64,000 bases of DNA from Paraglaciecola mesophila KMM 241 (GTDB lineage: Bacteria; Pseudomonadota; Gammaproteobacteria; Enterobacterales; Alteromonadaceae). Below, one piece after another: positions 50,459 through 62,827 of the stretch. A model generated the notes under the pieces. It searched no databases. It was not told the origin of the DNA and saw only the letters and a list, made by a program, of their open reading frames with translations. The DNA lies in NCBI RefSeq assembly GCF_000315015.1, contig NZ_BAEP01000041.1, forward strand, positions 1 to 64,000. Reading direction: 5' to 3'. A program made the translations under genes and the position numbers. How positions within the stretch are numbered: position 1 is the stretch's first letter; every line of letters starts with the position of its first letter.

Positions 50459-51526
50459 ATGTCGTCTCACGTAGTTTTTGGAGCCGGATTAATAGGCAGT
50501 TACCTAGGTGCAAGTATGCATAACTTAGGGCTTAATGTTGCACTTGTCTGCCGTGCAGCCGTGAAGAACAATTTAGCTAAGGGTGTTGTTCTAACAGATT
50601 ATCAAGAGCATTACGCACAAGTAGAAAATCTCAACTTTCTCGATAGTGAAATTCTTGCAAAGCTCAAACCTGAGCAAATATCCTGTGATTTTTTATGGTT
50701 AACCGTCAAATGCCATAGCGTTGAACGGGCTTTGCTCGAAATTGCGCCGTTAGTCAATAAAAATACGGTCATTTTGTGCTGCCAAAATGGCCTAGGTTCA
50801 GACAGACCAGTCAAAAATGCTTATCCACACAACACAGTACTTCGAGTGATGGTGCCGTTTAACGTCGTTGAGCTTGAAAAAGGCCACTTGCACCGCGGCT
50901 CAGAGGGACACCTAACGATAGAGCAAGCGAATAGACCTGATATTAGTGAGAATTTGCAAGCCATGTTGAACAGTGAACTTCTGCCTGTCAGTATCACCAA
51001 CGACATGCAGTCCTTACTATGGGCCAAGTTACAGTTAAATTTAGGTAATAGCATCAATGCTTTGGCAGATATCCCAGTGAAAAGTATGTTAGAGCAACGA
51101 GGCTATCGGCTTGTCATTGCTACTATGATGCAAGAGCTATTGGCTGTCTCGAAAGAACTAGGACTTGAGTTACCAAAAGTCACTGCGCTGCCTGCTAACC
51201 TAGTACCCCATGTCCTTAAATTGCCTAACTTTTTATTTAAGTTGGTAGCGAATAAAATGCTTGCCGTTGACCCTAACGTGCGCACCTCTATGTGGTGGGA
51301 CATGTCTCAAAATAAGCCAACGGAGATCCAGTATTTAAATGGGGCTGTGGTAGGCGAGGGTGCAAGAGTGGGTGTTCCCACCCCTGCAAACACACGTATT
51401 GTGGCGTTAGTCGAAGCGTTATCTGCGCCTAGCAGTAAACATGAGCAAGGGGCTAAGCGAGTAAAAACGGCACTTACTCGCCCAGTAAGCGCTTCTCAAT
51501 TACAACGGCTAATTCGTCAGCACTAA
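50459..51526 (+). CDS. Ketopantoate reductase (PanE/ApbA) family protein
   Basis: A 355-residue NADP-dependent reductase of the ketopantoate reductase family, which reduces 2-dehydropantoate in pantothenate synthesis. The N-terminal Rossmann motif is VVFGAGLIGSYLGASMHNLG; NTVILCCQNGLGSD, WAKLQLNLGNSINAL with the catalytic Lys, and TSMWWDMSQNKPTEIQYLNGAVVGEG complete the family pattern. AAAAGGAG precedes the ATG at 50459. It is longer than E. coli PanE (303) and has LNL rather than the usual KLxxN context wording, so a paralogue acting on another 2-oxo acid is possible. It is convergent with cysZ, and a shared inverted repeat spans both stop codons. Confidence 0.85.
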   Translation: MSSHVVFGAGLIGSYLGASMHNLGLNVALVCRAAVKNNLAKGVVLTDYQEHYAQVENLNFLDSEILAKLKPEQISCDFLWLTVKCHSVERALLEIAPLVNKNTVILCCQNGLGSDRPVKNAYPHNTVLRVMVPFNVVELEKGHLHRGSEGHLTIEQANRPDISENLQAMLNSELLPVSITNDMQSLLWAKLQLNLGNSINALADIPVKSMLEQRGYRLVIATMMQELLAVSKELGLELPKVTALPANLVPHVLKLPNFLFKLVANKMLAVDPNVRTSMWWDMSQNKPTEIQYLNGAVVGEGARVGVPTPANTRIVALVEALSAPSSKHEQGAKRVKTALTRPVSASQLQRLIRQH

Positions 51527-51554
51527 CGCGTCAAAGCTGATGAGTTAGTGCTGA
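51517..51554. terminator. Inverted repeat spanning two convergent stop codons
   Basis: TCAGCACTAAC (51517-51527) and GTTAGTGCTGA (51544-51554), 11 bp perfect, with a 16-bp centre. It contains the panE-like stop and the cysZ stop. There is no long U-tract, so it is a weak bidirectional terminator or transcript-end stabiliser. Confidence 0.55.
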
Positions 51555-52279
51555 TTATTATTGAGTAATTTGGGCTTTAGGTTGTCTACCCACATGGCGG
51601 TTGCACCGCATATGGCTACGGGCATAACCAAAAAGTTGACGATGGGGATCATCGAAAAAACGCTGACCCCAATGCCAAAGCTAAAACAGTTTCCACGGCT
51701 TTGATTGAGGGTACGTCGCATATCTTTAAACGATACTTTGTGATTATCAAATGGGTAATCACAGTATTGGATTGCCATCATCCAAGCGGTGAACAAAAAC
51801 CACAGCACTTGGCCGAAGACCGGCAAGATAAAAAACAACAACAAGAAACCTAATGCGCGCGGTATATAATAAGCGAGTTTTGAAAATTCACGGCCTAATG
51901 TGCGGGGAATATCTTTTACAACATCTAATACGCCAGTGTCGCCTAAGTCTTGCCCGGTCAGGTGTTTCTCGACCTTTTCGGCTAATAAACCGTTAAAGGG
52001 GGCCGCAATCCAGTTGGCAAGCGTACCAAAGATAAGGGCGAAAACCAGCAATATAGTGATAACGGCAAGAGGCCAGATAACGTAACTCAACGCAGATTTG
52101 AGCCAACCTAGCCAGTCGGGTATTAAATCAACGAGCCAAATAATCGCACCGTCTATTTGCCCAAAAAGAGCGTACAGGGCCACTGAAAATAAGATCAGGT
52201 TCACTGCCAGAGGAATAAAAACGAAACGTTTTAAGCCTTTGGTTTGAATAAGGGAAAAGCCCTGTAAGAAGTAATTCAA
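51545..52279 (-). CDS. cysZ: Sulfate transporter CysZ
   Basis: A 244-residue inner-membrane protein of the CysZ/EI24 family, a sulfate importer feeding cysteine synthesis. Marks are GFSLIQTKGLKRFVFIPLAVNLILF at the N-terminus, ANWIAAPFNGLLAEKVEKHLTG, LGREFSKLAYYIPRALGFLLLFFILPVFGQVLWFLFTAWMMAIQYCDYPFDNH and the C-terminal GIGVSVFSMIPIVNFLVMPVAICGATAMWV. The length is close to E. coli CysZ (253). It is divergent from smc. The neighbouring smc-zipA-ligA cluster with cysZ upstream is a common gammaproteobacterial order. Confidence 0.95.
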   Translation of the reverse strand: MNYFLQGFSLIQTKGLKRFVFIPLAVNLILFSVALYALFGQIDGAIIWLVDLIPDWLGWLKSALSYVIWPLAVITILLVFALIFGTLANWIAAPFNGLLAEKVEKHLTGQDLGDTGVLDVVKDIPRTLGREFSKLAYYIPRALGFLLLFFILPVFGQVLWFLFTAWMMAIQYCDYPFDNHKVSFKDMRRTLNQSRGNCFSFGIGVSVFSMIPIVNFLVMPVAICGATAMWVDNLKPKLLNNNQH

Positions 52280-52528
52280 TGTGTTGCCTCTTTTTTATAC
52301 TGTTTATGGTTTGTTTGTAAGTTCGCTTAAAGGTTAATTGTACGTTTATTGCTGGTTTGCCGATAAATGTCTAATACCTTGAATTAATTAGCAAATATTG
52401 TTGCTATCTTGGGGTATTATACCGACGAACGTGGTCGCGACAAATCGTCAATTGTTACATGGGGTGAGTTTTGCTACATTTCTACTGTTTCCCATAATAA
52501 CGATAAAACCGGAATCCCCTTTTTATTC

Positions 52529-55500
52529 ATGCGTTTAAAGAAAATAAAGCTCGCAGGGTTTAAGTCTTTTGTAGATCCTACCAGCATCCCCTTTGTTGAT
52601 GATATGACCGCCATAGTCGGCCCTAACGGCTGCGGAAAATCCAATGTGATCGATGCTGTGCGCTGGGTCTTAGGTGAAAGCTCTGCGAAAAACTTACGTG
52701 GCGATGCCATGATAGACGTTATTTTCAATGGCTCCACGGCAAGAAAACCGGTATCTCAATGCACCGTTGAGCTCGTATTTGATAACACCTCAGGGCGTAT
52801 TCAAGGGGAATTTGATAGTTACAATGAGATCTCCGTTAAGCGCTTAGTCACCAAAGACGGCCAGTCGAGTTATTTTTTAAACAACAGTAAATGTCGTCGC
52901 AGAGATGTCACCGATCTGTTCCTCGGTACAGGGCTTGGCCCGCGTAGTTACGCGATTATTGAACAGGGCACTATTTCAAGGCTTATTGAATCAAAACCCC
53001 AAGAGCTGCGAGTCTTTATTGAAGAAGCCGCGGGGATTTCCAAGTACAAAGAGCGTCGTAGAGAAACCGAAAACCGCATTCGCCATACCAAAGAAAACTT
53101 AGAGCGCTTAGAAGACGTCCGCGGTGAGTTAGGCGCACAATTACAAAAATTGGAAAAACAAGCATCAGCCGCGAAGAAGTATAAAGAGCTAAAACAGCAA
53201 GAGCGACAATACCGGAATGAATTGGCGGCCATTCGTTGGTCTAACTTCAACGCCAAAATAGTCAGCCTAGAGCAACAATCGCAGCAGCAAGAGGCAGACC
53301 TAGAAGCCTTTATTGCCCGCCAACGAGGGGATGAAAAAGAACTAACGGTGTATCGTACACGTCAGCAAGAGCTCAAACAGCAACTGCAAGATACACAACA
53401 AGCGTATTTTCGCCTTGGCACTGACATTACTCGCTTAGAACAAAATCAATTGCACAGCAAACAGCGCATTGGCCAAATTAAGCAAGAATTGAGCACTCTA
53501 AATGAGGCAATAAAAGACAGTGAGGTTGAGCAGCAGGCAAGTGTCACTCGGTTGGCTGAGCTAACCGATGCGATTGAGCAACATGGGCCAGAACATGAAT
53601 TGGCACAGCAAGCGCTAGAAGATGCTATTTGGCAATTGCAAAATACAGAAGAGCGTACCTCGGCAGAGCAAAATCAATGGCGAGAGCAAGAACAAACCTT
53701 TCAAAAATATAAGCAACAAGCGCAAAGTTACCATAGCAAAATCCAATCGATCTTAGCGATGCAAATGCGCAGTGAAGAGCGTATTAGTGAAATAACCAGT
53801 GAGATCAATAGCCTACAAACGGACCAGTTCGCAAAGCAAATTGCTGAAGCCAAAGCTGCGCAACAACTCATCCAAGAGCAATATGATGAGGCGCAGTTAC
53901 AATACCAGCATCGAAACGACGCTTTGCACCAAGCTCAACTAGATTGGCGAAAATTCAGCGACGCACAAACAAAGGTACAAGGTGAGTTACAAGCCATAGA
54001 GGCGCAAATAAAAGCCTTGCAAGGCGTACAAGATTTAGCAAAAGGTCATGAATATTACCAACAATATTTGTTGGAAAAGGGCATAGATAGCCAACCATGG
54101 CAGGCTGCGTTAAGCGTAAGCTCCGGATGGGAAAAGGCTGTCGAAGTGGTTACGGCTCAGTGGAAGAACGCACTTATTGTTAATAACGTAGACGATATTA
54201 GCGTGTTTGAACAAGCTCAAGGTCAGGGCCTTGGCTTGGTCTTCGATAACAGCAATACGCAAAGCGGCGAGTTGGCGCTTAAAGAGGAGACATTGGCAAC
54301 TGTGCTCGGTGACAGTGCCTTTCCTGCGTGGATGGCGGATATTCGTATCGCCCTTACCCGACAAGAGGCCTTAGCTGTGCGAAAGGCATTAACCAACGGG
54401 CAAAGTATTGTCAGTGCAGATGGGTTATGGCTTGGAAAAGATTGGGCGCTTGATGGTTGCAGTGAAGATGCCGGAGGCACTATACAGCGTGCTAACGCTA
54501 TTGCCACTCTTGAATCTGCACTGCCGGCTATGCAACAACAATGCGAAGAAGCACAGCGCACTAACGATCAAGCGCAAGAAAGCGTAGAGCATTTAAGTGC
54601 GCTTAAAGAGCAAGCACAAAGCAGTTTATCTCGTTGCAGTGAAGCACTAAGTGAGCATAAAAATTACCATCAATGGTTGGTTAAGCAACAGCAAACGAAT
54701 GCTCAGCGCGTGACAAAACTGCAATCAGAACTCAAACGTCAACAAGACATCTTACTTAAAGAGCAAGTTGAACTGACAGAAACGACTGCCCAGACCGAAG
54801 AATTGGCTGAAACACTGATAGGGCTAGAAGAGCAGCAAAGCGATATTGAGCGACAGCGTGAAGCGTTTAACAGTCAACTTCGAGAGCAGCGGCATCAGGT
54901 TGATAATTTAAAGAATCAACAACATCAACACGCCTTAACCCTAAAAGGGCGACAAGCGGAAGTACAAAACGTACAGGCCATTCAAGCCCGCGAGCGTGCT
55001 CAACTACAAAATATGTTGTATAAAAAAGAGCAGTTGAACAACGAGTTATCGCTATTGTCTACTCCACTCGATGAGCAAGCTGGTGCCCTGCAGGCCATGT
55101 TGTTAGAGCATAAGCAACTGGATAATAAGCAACAAACGCTAAACACAGCCTTGGGTGAAATTGAGCATCAGCTCACTGTGATTGAAAAAGGTCAGCAAGG
55201 CATTAATACGCAAATTCAACAGATGCAGCAAAACGTACAAACTAGCCAATTAGAGTGTGAAGGTTACCGTGTTCGTGCCAAAAGCGTTATTGAACAGCTC
55301 AGCGAAGCTAAAGTACAGTTACAGCCTTTACTTGAGAAAGTAGGCGAAAATAGCAACGAAAAGCGCTGGCAAGAACATCTAGAGCGCACAGTTGCAGCAG
55401 TCGCTAGGCTTGGCGCAGTTAACTTAGCCGCTGTTGAGGAATATGATATTCAAGCGCAACGCAAACAACATTTAGATGAGCAAAATCAAGATCTGGAGTC

Positions 55501-56023
55501 TGCGCTAGACACGTTAGAGCAAGCAATACGTAAAATTGATAAAGAAACCAGAAGTCGCTTTAAAACCACTTTTGATCAAGTCAATAATGGCTTACAAACT
55601 TTGTTTCCTAAGGTCTTTGGGGGCGGCTCTGCCTACTTAGCTTTAACGGATGACGATTTACTGGAAACCGGGGTGAGTATTATGGCGCGACCACCGGGCA
55701 AGAAAAATAGCACAATTCATCTGCTTTCTGGTGGAGAAAAAGCGCTGACCGCTTTATCATTGGTTTTCGCAATTTTTCAACTGAATCCAGCGCCTTTTTG
55801 TTTGTTGGATGAAGTAGATGCACCATTGGATGATGCCAATGTGGGACGCTTTTGTAAGCTGGTAAGTGAAATGTCTACCAGTGTACAATTTATTTATATC
55901 ACCCATAACAAAATTGCGATGGAAATGGCTACACACTTAACGGGGGTCACCATGGCTGAGCCGGGTGTATCACGTATGGTCGCTGTTGATGTGGAACAAG
56001 CTTTGGCTATCGCGCAAGCATAA
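52529..56023 (+). CDS. smc: Chromosome segregation protein SMC
   Basis: A 1164-residue condensin subunit that compacts and segregates the chromosome. The N-terminal head has Walker A VGPNGCGKSNVIDAVRWVLGE (about 30-50), long glutamine-rich coiled coils flank a hinge (about 500-640), and the C-terminal head has the signature LLSGGEKALTALSLVFAIF (about 1066) and Walker B FCLLDEVDAPLDDANVGRF. I start at the ATG at 52529 giving MRLKKIKLAGFKSFVDP, the universal SMC N-terminus; the longer frame adds 40 residues. Only weak ribosome-site similarity precedes it. Enterics use MukB instead, so true SMC separates this organism from them. No scpA/scpB in the window. zipA follows after 25 bp. Confidence 0.97.
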   Translation: MRLKKIKLAGFKSFVDPTSIPFVDDMTAIVGPNGCGKSNVIDAVRWVLGESSAKNLRGDAMIDVIFNGSTARKPVSQCTVELVFDNTSGRIQGEFDSYNEISVKRLVTKDGQSSYFLNNSKCRRRDVTDLFLGTGLGPRSYAIIEQGTISRLIESKPQELRVFIEEAAGISKYKERRRETENRIRHTKENLERLEDVRGELGAQLQKLEKQASAAKKYKELKQQERQYRNELAAIRWSNFNAKIVSLEQQSQQQEADLEAFIARQRGDEKELTVYRTRQQELKQQLQDTQQAYFRLGTDITRLEQNQLHSKQRIGQIKQELSTLNEAIKDSEVEQQASVTRLAELTDAIEQHGPEHELAQQALEDAIWQLQNTEERTSAEQNQWREQEQTFQKYKQQAQSYHSKIQSILAMQMRSEERISEITSEINSLQTDQFAKQIAEAKAAQQLIQEQYDEAQLQYQHRNDALHQAQLDWRKFSDAQTKVQGELQAIEAQIKALQGVQDLAKGHEYYQQYLLEKGIDSQPWQAALSVSSGWEKAVEVVTAQWKNALIVNNVDDISVFEQAQGQGLGLVFDNSNTQSGELALKEETLATVLGDSAFPAWMADIRIALTRQEALAVRKALTNGQSIVSADGLWLGKDWALDGCSEDAGGTIQRANAIATLESALPAMQQQCEEAQRTNDQAQESVEHLSALKEQAQSSLSRCSEALSEHKNYHQWLVKQQQTNAQRVTKLQSELKRQQDILLKEQVELTETTAQTEELAETLIGLEEQQSDIERQREAFNSQLREQRHQVDNLKNQQHQHALTLKGRQAEVQNVQAIQARERAQLQNMLYKKEQLNNELSLLSTPLDEQAGALQAMLLEHKQLDNKQQTLNTALGEIEHQLTVIEKGQQGINTQIQQMQQNVQTSQLECEGYRVRAKSVIEQLSEAKVQLQPLLEKVGENSNEKRWQEHLERTVAAVARLGAVNLAAVEEYDIQAQRKQHLDEQNQDLESALDTLEQAIRKIDKETRSRFKTTFDQVNNGLQTLFPKVFGGGSAYLALTDDDLLETGVSIMARPPGKKNSTIHLLSGGEKALTALSLVFAIFQLNPAPFCLLDEVDAPLDDANVGRFCKLVSEMSTSVQFIYITHNKIAMEMATHLTGVTMAEPGVSRMVAVDVEQALAIAQA

Positions 56024-56048
56024 TAAAAAAAGGGTATGAGTTAATTCG

Positions 56049-59449
<3,401 letters not shown>

Positions 59450-59452
59450 GTT

Positions 59453-59791
59453 ATGGACACATCGTTTATCTTTGATGCGTTAGCGACATTAACCCGCTGG
59501 CTAAGCCCATATTACAATGAAATTGCGATGACGATTGTGGCGACAGTATTGGTGATTTATGGGGATATACTGAACAAAAAAGTCAAACATATTTTATCGC
59601 CATATCACTTCATTATTCGCACATCAGTGTTCGTGCTTATTTGTGCGTTTGGTTATGGGGCGTTGGTGATTTTTACCACGCCGCACGTAAAATTAACCTT
59701 GATGATGATACCCAGTATGTATCGCGGGTTATGTATTGTAAGCCTATTCTTAATGCTGGGGTATTTAGCTGAGCACAGACGTTATATATAG
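59453..59791 (+). CDS. DUF3392 small membrane protein
   Basis: A 112-residue protein with three membrane segments (about 21-40, 50-75, 84-103), matching the DUF3392 family: WLSPYYNEIAMTIVATVLVIYGDILNKKVK, FIIRTSVFVLICAFGYGALVIFTTP and RGLCIVSLFLMLGYLAEHRR. Function unknown. It begins 3 bp after the ligA stop and is probably co-transcribed; a strong hairpin terminator follows at 59819-59842. Confidence 0.88.
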   Translation: MDTSFIFDALATLTRWLSPYYNEIAMTIVATVLVIYGDILNKKVKHILSPYHFIIRTSVFVLICAFGYGALVIFTTPHVKLTLMMIPSMYRGLCIVSLFLMLGYLAEHRRYI

Positions 59792-59818
59792 TGCTACCTG
59801 CGCCAGTCTATTGGATTG

Positions 59819-59842
59819 AAACCAGCCTAATTAGGCTGGTTT
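59819..59842. terminator. Terminator shared by DUF3392 and DUF2062 genes
   Basis: AAACCAGCCTAA and its perfect complement TTAGGCTGGTTT adjoin without spacer, with T residues continuing on the plus strand. A-tracts on the other side allow use from the minus strand. Confidence 0.85.
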
Positions 59843-59851
59843 TTTGCTTTA

Positions 59852-60394
59852 TTAAGGTTGTTTCACTTTTGCTTGCTTCGCAGCGTATTTCGCTTGGCGA
59901 ACCTGCCATGCTTTCACCACAGACCAGCGCCAAATATAATTTAAACCGAAGAAACCCGCTAAACCAAATACGATTGAGCACACGCCACAGCCAAGCAGAA
60001 ACGCCGGCCCAATGGTCTCTAAGCTTTGCACTACCCAATCCCAACTTAATTGGAAATGAAACGCTTGCGTATCAGTGCCTAAAATCGTCGCACCAACTAA
60101 GTACGCCCCATAAAAAATCGGCGGCATAGTGAAAGGGTTGGTGATCCACACAGTGGCTACTGAGAGCGGTAGGTTAACCCTGAGTGGAATGGCTGCTCCG
60201 GCGGATAGCCACATCTGAAATGGTACCGGCCAAAACGCGAAAAAAAGACCTAGACCAAATGCGCCAGATGCTGAACGACGATTAAGATGCCAAAGATTTG
60301 GGTCGTGCAACAAGGAACCGAATATCTTCAATGCTTTTTGCTTTTTAATCTTATGATGGTCCGGTAAAAAGCGTTTAATGAACTTTTTCAGCAT
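59852..60394 (-). CDS. DUF2062 membrane protein
   Basis: A 180-residue protein with the DUF2062 core: a basic N-terminus (KKFIKRFLPDHHKIKKQKALK), then PNLWHLNRRSASGAFGLGLFFAFWPVPFQMWLSAGAAIPLRVNLPLSVATVWITNPFTMPPIFYGAYLVG, then a second hydrophobic pair and a basic Lys/Ala-rich tail. Three to four membrane segments. Function unknown. In gammaproteobacteria it often sits divergent to comEC, as here. Its start lies at or inside the longest possible comEC frame, which argues for a later comEC start. Confidence 0.9.
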   Translation of the reverse strand: MLKKFIKRFLPDHHKIKKQKALKIFGSLLHDPNLWHLNRRSASGAFGLGLFFAFWPVPFQMWLSAGAAIPLRVNLPLSVATVWITNPFTMPPIFYGAYLVGATILGTDTQAFHFQLSWDWVVQSLETIGPAFLLGCGVCSIVFGLAGFFGLNYIWRWSVVKAWQVRQAKYAAKQAKVKQP

Positions 60395-60443
60395 GATTCC
60401 CTATAATGTGTTGAGAAGTGATCTACAGGATGTGCTTAGCACT

Positions 60444-62732
60444 ATGGACGGAAGACTTTTCAGTTTTATTGCAGCAAGCATATCCGCGCTTTTCTGGTTG
60501 TCTCTGCCTGCGCTTGCCATTCTACCAATAATTCTAACGCTTGCCATACTGCTTTGGCGATTACCCGGGCGTAATTCAACCCTTTTGACTATAAAATCTG
60601 TAAGTTGCTGCTTTGTGCTCGGCATTTTTTGGATGGCAAGTGTAGGGCATTGGCAGCAAACTTGGCAACTACCAGCAAGGGATTTTACCCAAGGAGTGTG
60701 GGTTAAAGGGCAGGTGAAAAGTTTAATCGATGACGAAAATAGCGCACGATTTAACCTCAAAATATCCAGTATTGAAGACAGAAAGTTAATCAAGGATGTG
60801 TTGATCCGGCTCAGTTGGAAACAGCCAACATGGCCTTTAAAACAAGGGCAGTTGGTTCAACTATGGGTTAAGTTAAAGCCTCCTCATGGGTTGGCTAATC
60901 AAGGTGGTTTTCATTACCAGCAGTGGCTGTTTAGTCAAAGTATTGTAGCAACGGGCTATGTAAAAGCTAATCAAAACAACAGCCTAGTTAAATCTGACTA
61001 TTCTGTCCGCCAACGTCTGCTAGACGGCATTGTGGCTTTAAAACTGGATACAACGCCTTGGATTGCAGCGCTTTCATTGGGGCATAGGGGGCTTCTGGCC
61101 CCTGATGATTGGTCTTTGGTACAGCGCACAGGTATCGCTCATTTGATAGCGATATCGGGCCTACATCTGGCCCTTGTAGGCAGTCTTTGTTATCTGCTTA
61201 TCGCCAGCGTCTTACTTTTTTGTTACCGAGTGTTAATTAAGGGCCAAAACGCTAACTTCTATTTTATCAGCGTCGGTATCACCCTTATTGCCACATTAGG
61301 TTATGCCTATTTAGCGGGCTTTGGTTTACCTGCACTAAGGGCATGGTTGATGCTGGCGCTTACGGGCCTGCTTGTTTTTAGTTGCACCCATTGGGGGTTT
61401 AGACGAATTTTGTTGGTAGGAGTGAGCGCATTTATTGTGCTTTTTCCTTTGAGTCTATTTGGTCAAAGCTTCTGGCTGAGTTTCGGAGCCGTTTCAATTA
61501 TCGGCTTTGTATTTTGGCGCTGGCCGGTGCGGCATCAAGGGTTTTCGATTAAAACTTGGTTTGCAAGTATGTGCCGCTTACAGCTGGCCCTGAGTCTCTT
61601 AATGCTACCTTTGGTGGCGTGGCAGTTCTCATTTGTATCGGTCGCTGCGCCTGTCATCAATTTATTGGCGGTGCCTATTGTGACACTGGTCATTGTGCCT
61701 ATGTGTTTGCTAGGGGTGATAATGATGTTGCTATCCATACCATACTGGCAAGATGTATTTACCTTGGTTGATGTGGGTTTACAGTTTTTACTGGATAAAC
61801 TCAGTTTAATGGGGAGTTGGTCTGGAGCCGCATTTAGCATTCAAGCCATCCCCGGGATTGTGTGGATCTGTTTTACTATTGCTGCGTTAATCTTTTTACT
61901 ACCAAGGGGGCTAATATCGCGCCTGCTAGCGCTAATCCTTTGTGTACCATTACTAACGTATGGGCTCAACCCTGTTAAACGCGACTGGCAAATCAATGTG
62001 ATGGACGTGGGGCAAGGGTTATCGGTTGTAGTGCTTAAAGATAATAAAGCATTGGTTTACGACGTAGGAGCCGCATACCCCAGTGGTTTCAATATGGCGG
62101 ATAGCGTGTTGCTACCTTTTCTTCGAAGTAATGGCTTGCGTGAAATTAGTGCGCTTGTGGTGAGTCATTTTGATAATGATCATAGTGGGAGTTTGCCCGC
62201 GCTACGTAAGAAAATGGCGGTTAAGTCCCTGTTCACCACCAAAGACCTGTGTAGGCAAAATTGGCAGCTTACGTGGCAAGGACTAAGTGTCAAAGCCTTG
62301 TGGCCAGACGACCCGAGTTTGTATAGCGATAACAATAGCTCCTGCGTGCTGCGAGTCAGCAACGGCGATTTTAGTCTGCTGTTAACCGGTGATATAGACG
62401 CCTCTGTAGAGGCAAAATTAATAGCCCGTTACGGCACAGCTTTACAATCGAATGTGTTAATCGCCCCACATCATGGCAGTAATACCTCCTCCTCTATGGT
62501 ATTTATTGATACGGTAAAGCCCGACTTTGTCGTGTTCAGTCAAGGGTTCATGAATCGGTGGGGTTTCCCAAAAACAGCCGTGGTAGAGCGGTATCAACAG
62601 ACAGATGCACAGCTGTATCGCACATCAAAGCATGGGCAGGTTCAGATAAGCATTAACGACAGTAGAGCTCAAGTGAGCACATTTCGCCAGAATATCTACC
62701 CATACTGGTATGCAAACCGGTCAATTGATTGA
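60444..62732 (+). CDS. comEC: DNA uptake channel protein ComEC/Rec2
   Basis: A 762-residue protein that would form the inner-membrane channel for incoming single-stranded DNA. After the N-terminal hydrophobic segments and an OB-like region (about 80-190), the competence domain has LSLGHRGLLAPDDWSLVQRTGIAHLIAISGLHLALVGSL and many membrane segments. The C-terminal MBL domain has INVMDVGQGLSVVVLKDNKALVYDVG, VVSHFDNDHSGSLPAL, LLTGDIDASVEAKL and IAPHHGSNTSSS, so the metal motif appears intact, consistent with a nuclease acting on the non-transported strand. I favour the ATG at 60444; ATGs at 60378 and 60393 overlap or abut the divergent DUF2062 start. msbA follows 95 bp downstream, a widely conserved pair. 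Confidence 0.93.
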   Translation: MDGRLFSFIAASISALFWLSLPALAILPIILTLAILLWRLPGRNSTLLTIKSVSCCFVLGIFWMASVGHWQQTWQLPARDFTQGVWVKGQVKSLIDDENSARFNLKISSIEDRKLIKDVLIRLSWKQPTWPLKQGQLVQLWVKLKPPHGLANQGGFHYQQWLFSQSIVATGYVKANQNNSLVKSDYSVRQRLLDGIVALKLDTTPWIAALSLGHRGLLAPDDWSLVQRTGIAHLIAISGLHLALVGSLCYLLIASVLLFCYRVLIKGQNANFYFISVGITLIATLGYAYLAGFGLPALRAWLMLALTGLLVFSCTHWGFRRILLVGVSAFIVLFPLSLFGQSFWLSFGAVSIIGFVFWRWPVRHQGFSIKTWFASMCRLQLALSLLMLPLVAWQFSFVSVAAPVINLLAVPIVTLVIVPMCLLGVIMMLLSIPYWQDVFTLVDVGLQFLLDKLSLMGSWSGAAFSIQAIPGIVWICFTIAALIFLLPRGLISRLLALILCVPLLTYGLNPVKRDWQINVMDVGQGLSVVVLKDNKALVYDVGAAYPSGFNMADSVLLPFLRSNGLREISALVVSHFDNDHSGSLPALRKKMAVKSLFTTKDLCRQNWQLTWQGLSVKALWPDDPSLYSDNNSSCVLRVSNGDFSLLLTGDIDASVEAKLIARYGTALQSNVLIAPHHGSNTSSSMVFIDTVKPDFVVFSQGFMNRWGFPKTAVVERYQQTDAQLYRTSKHGQVQISINDSRAQVSTFRQNIYPYWYANRSID

Positions 62733-62827
62733 AAACTGAGCATTAAATAATTGATAGTTGGGGATTTTCACCTCAACAGTTACAATATCCCAGTGTAACC
62801 TTAACTAAGCCGAATTCTAACGCCTTC

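Noticed and set aside
59791-60129. 112-codon plus-strand frame after DUF3392
   Set aside because: It runs through a terminator hairpin and antisense to the conserved DUF2062 gene.
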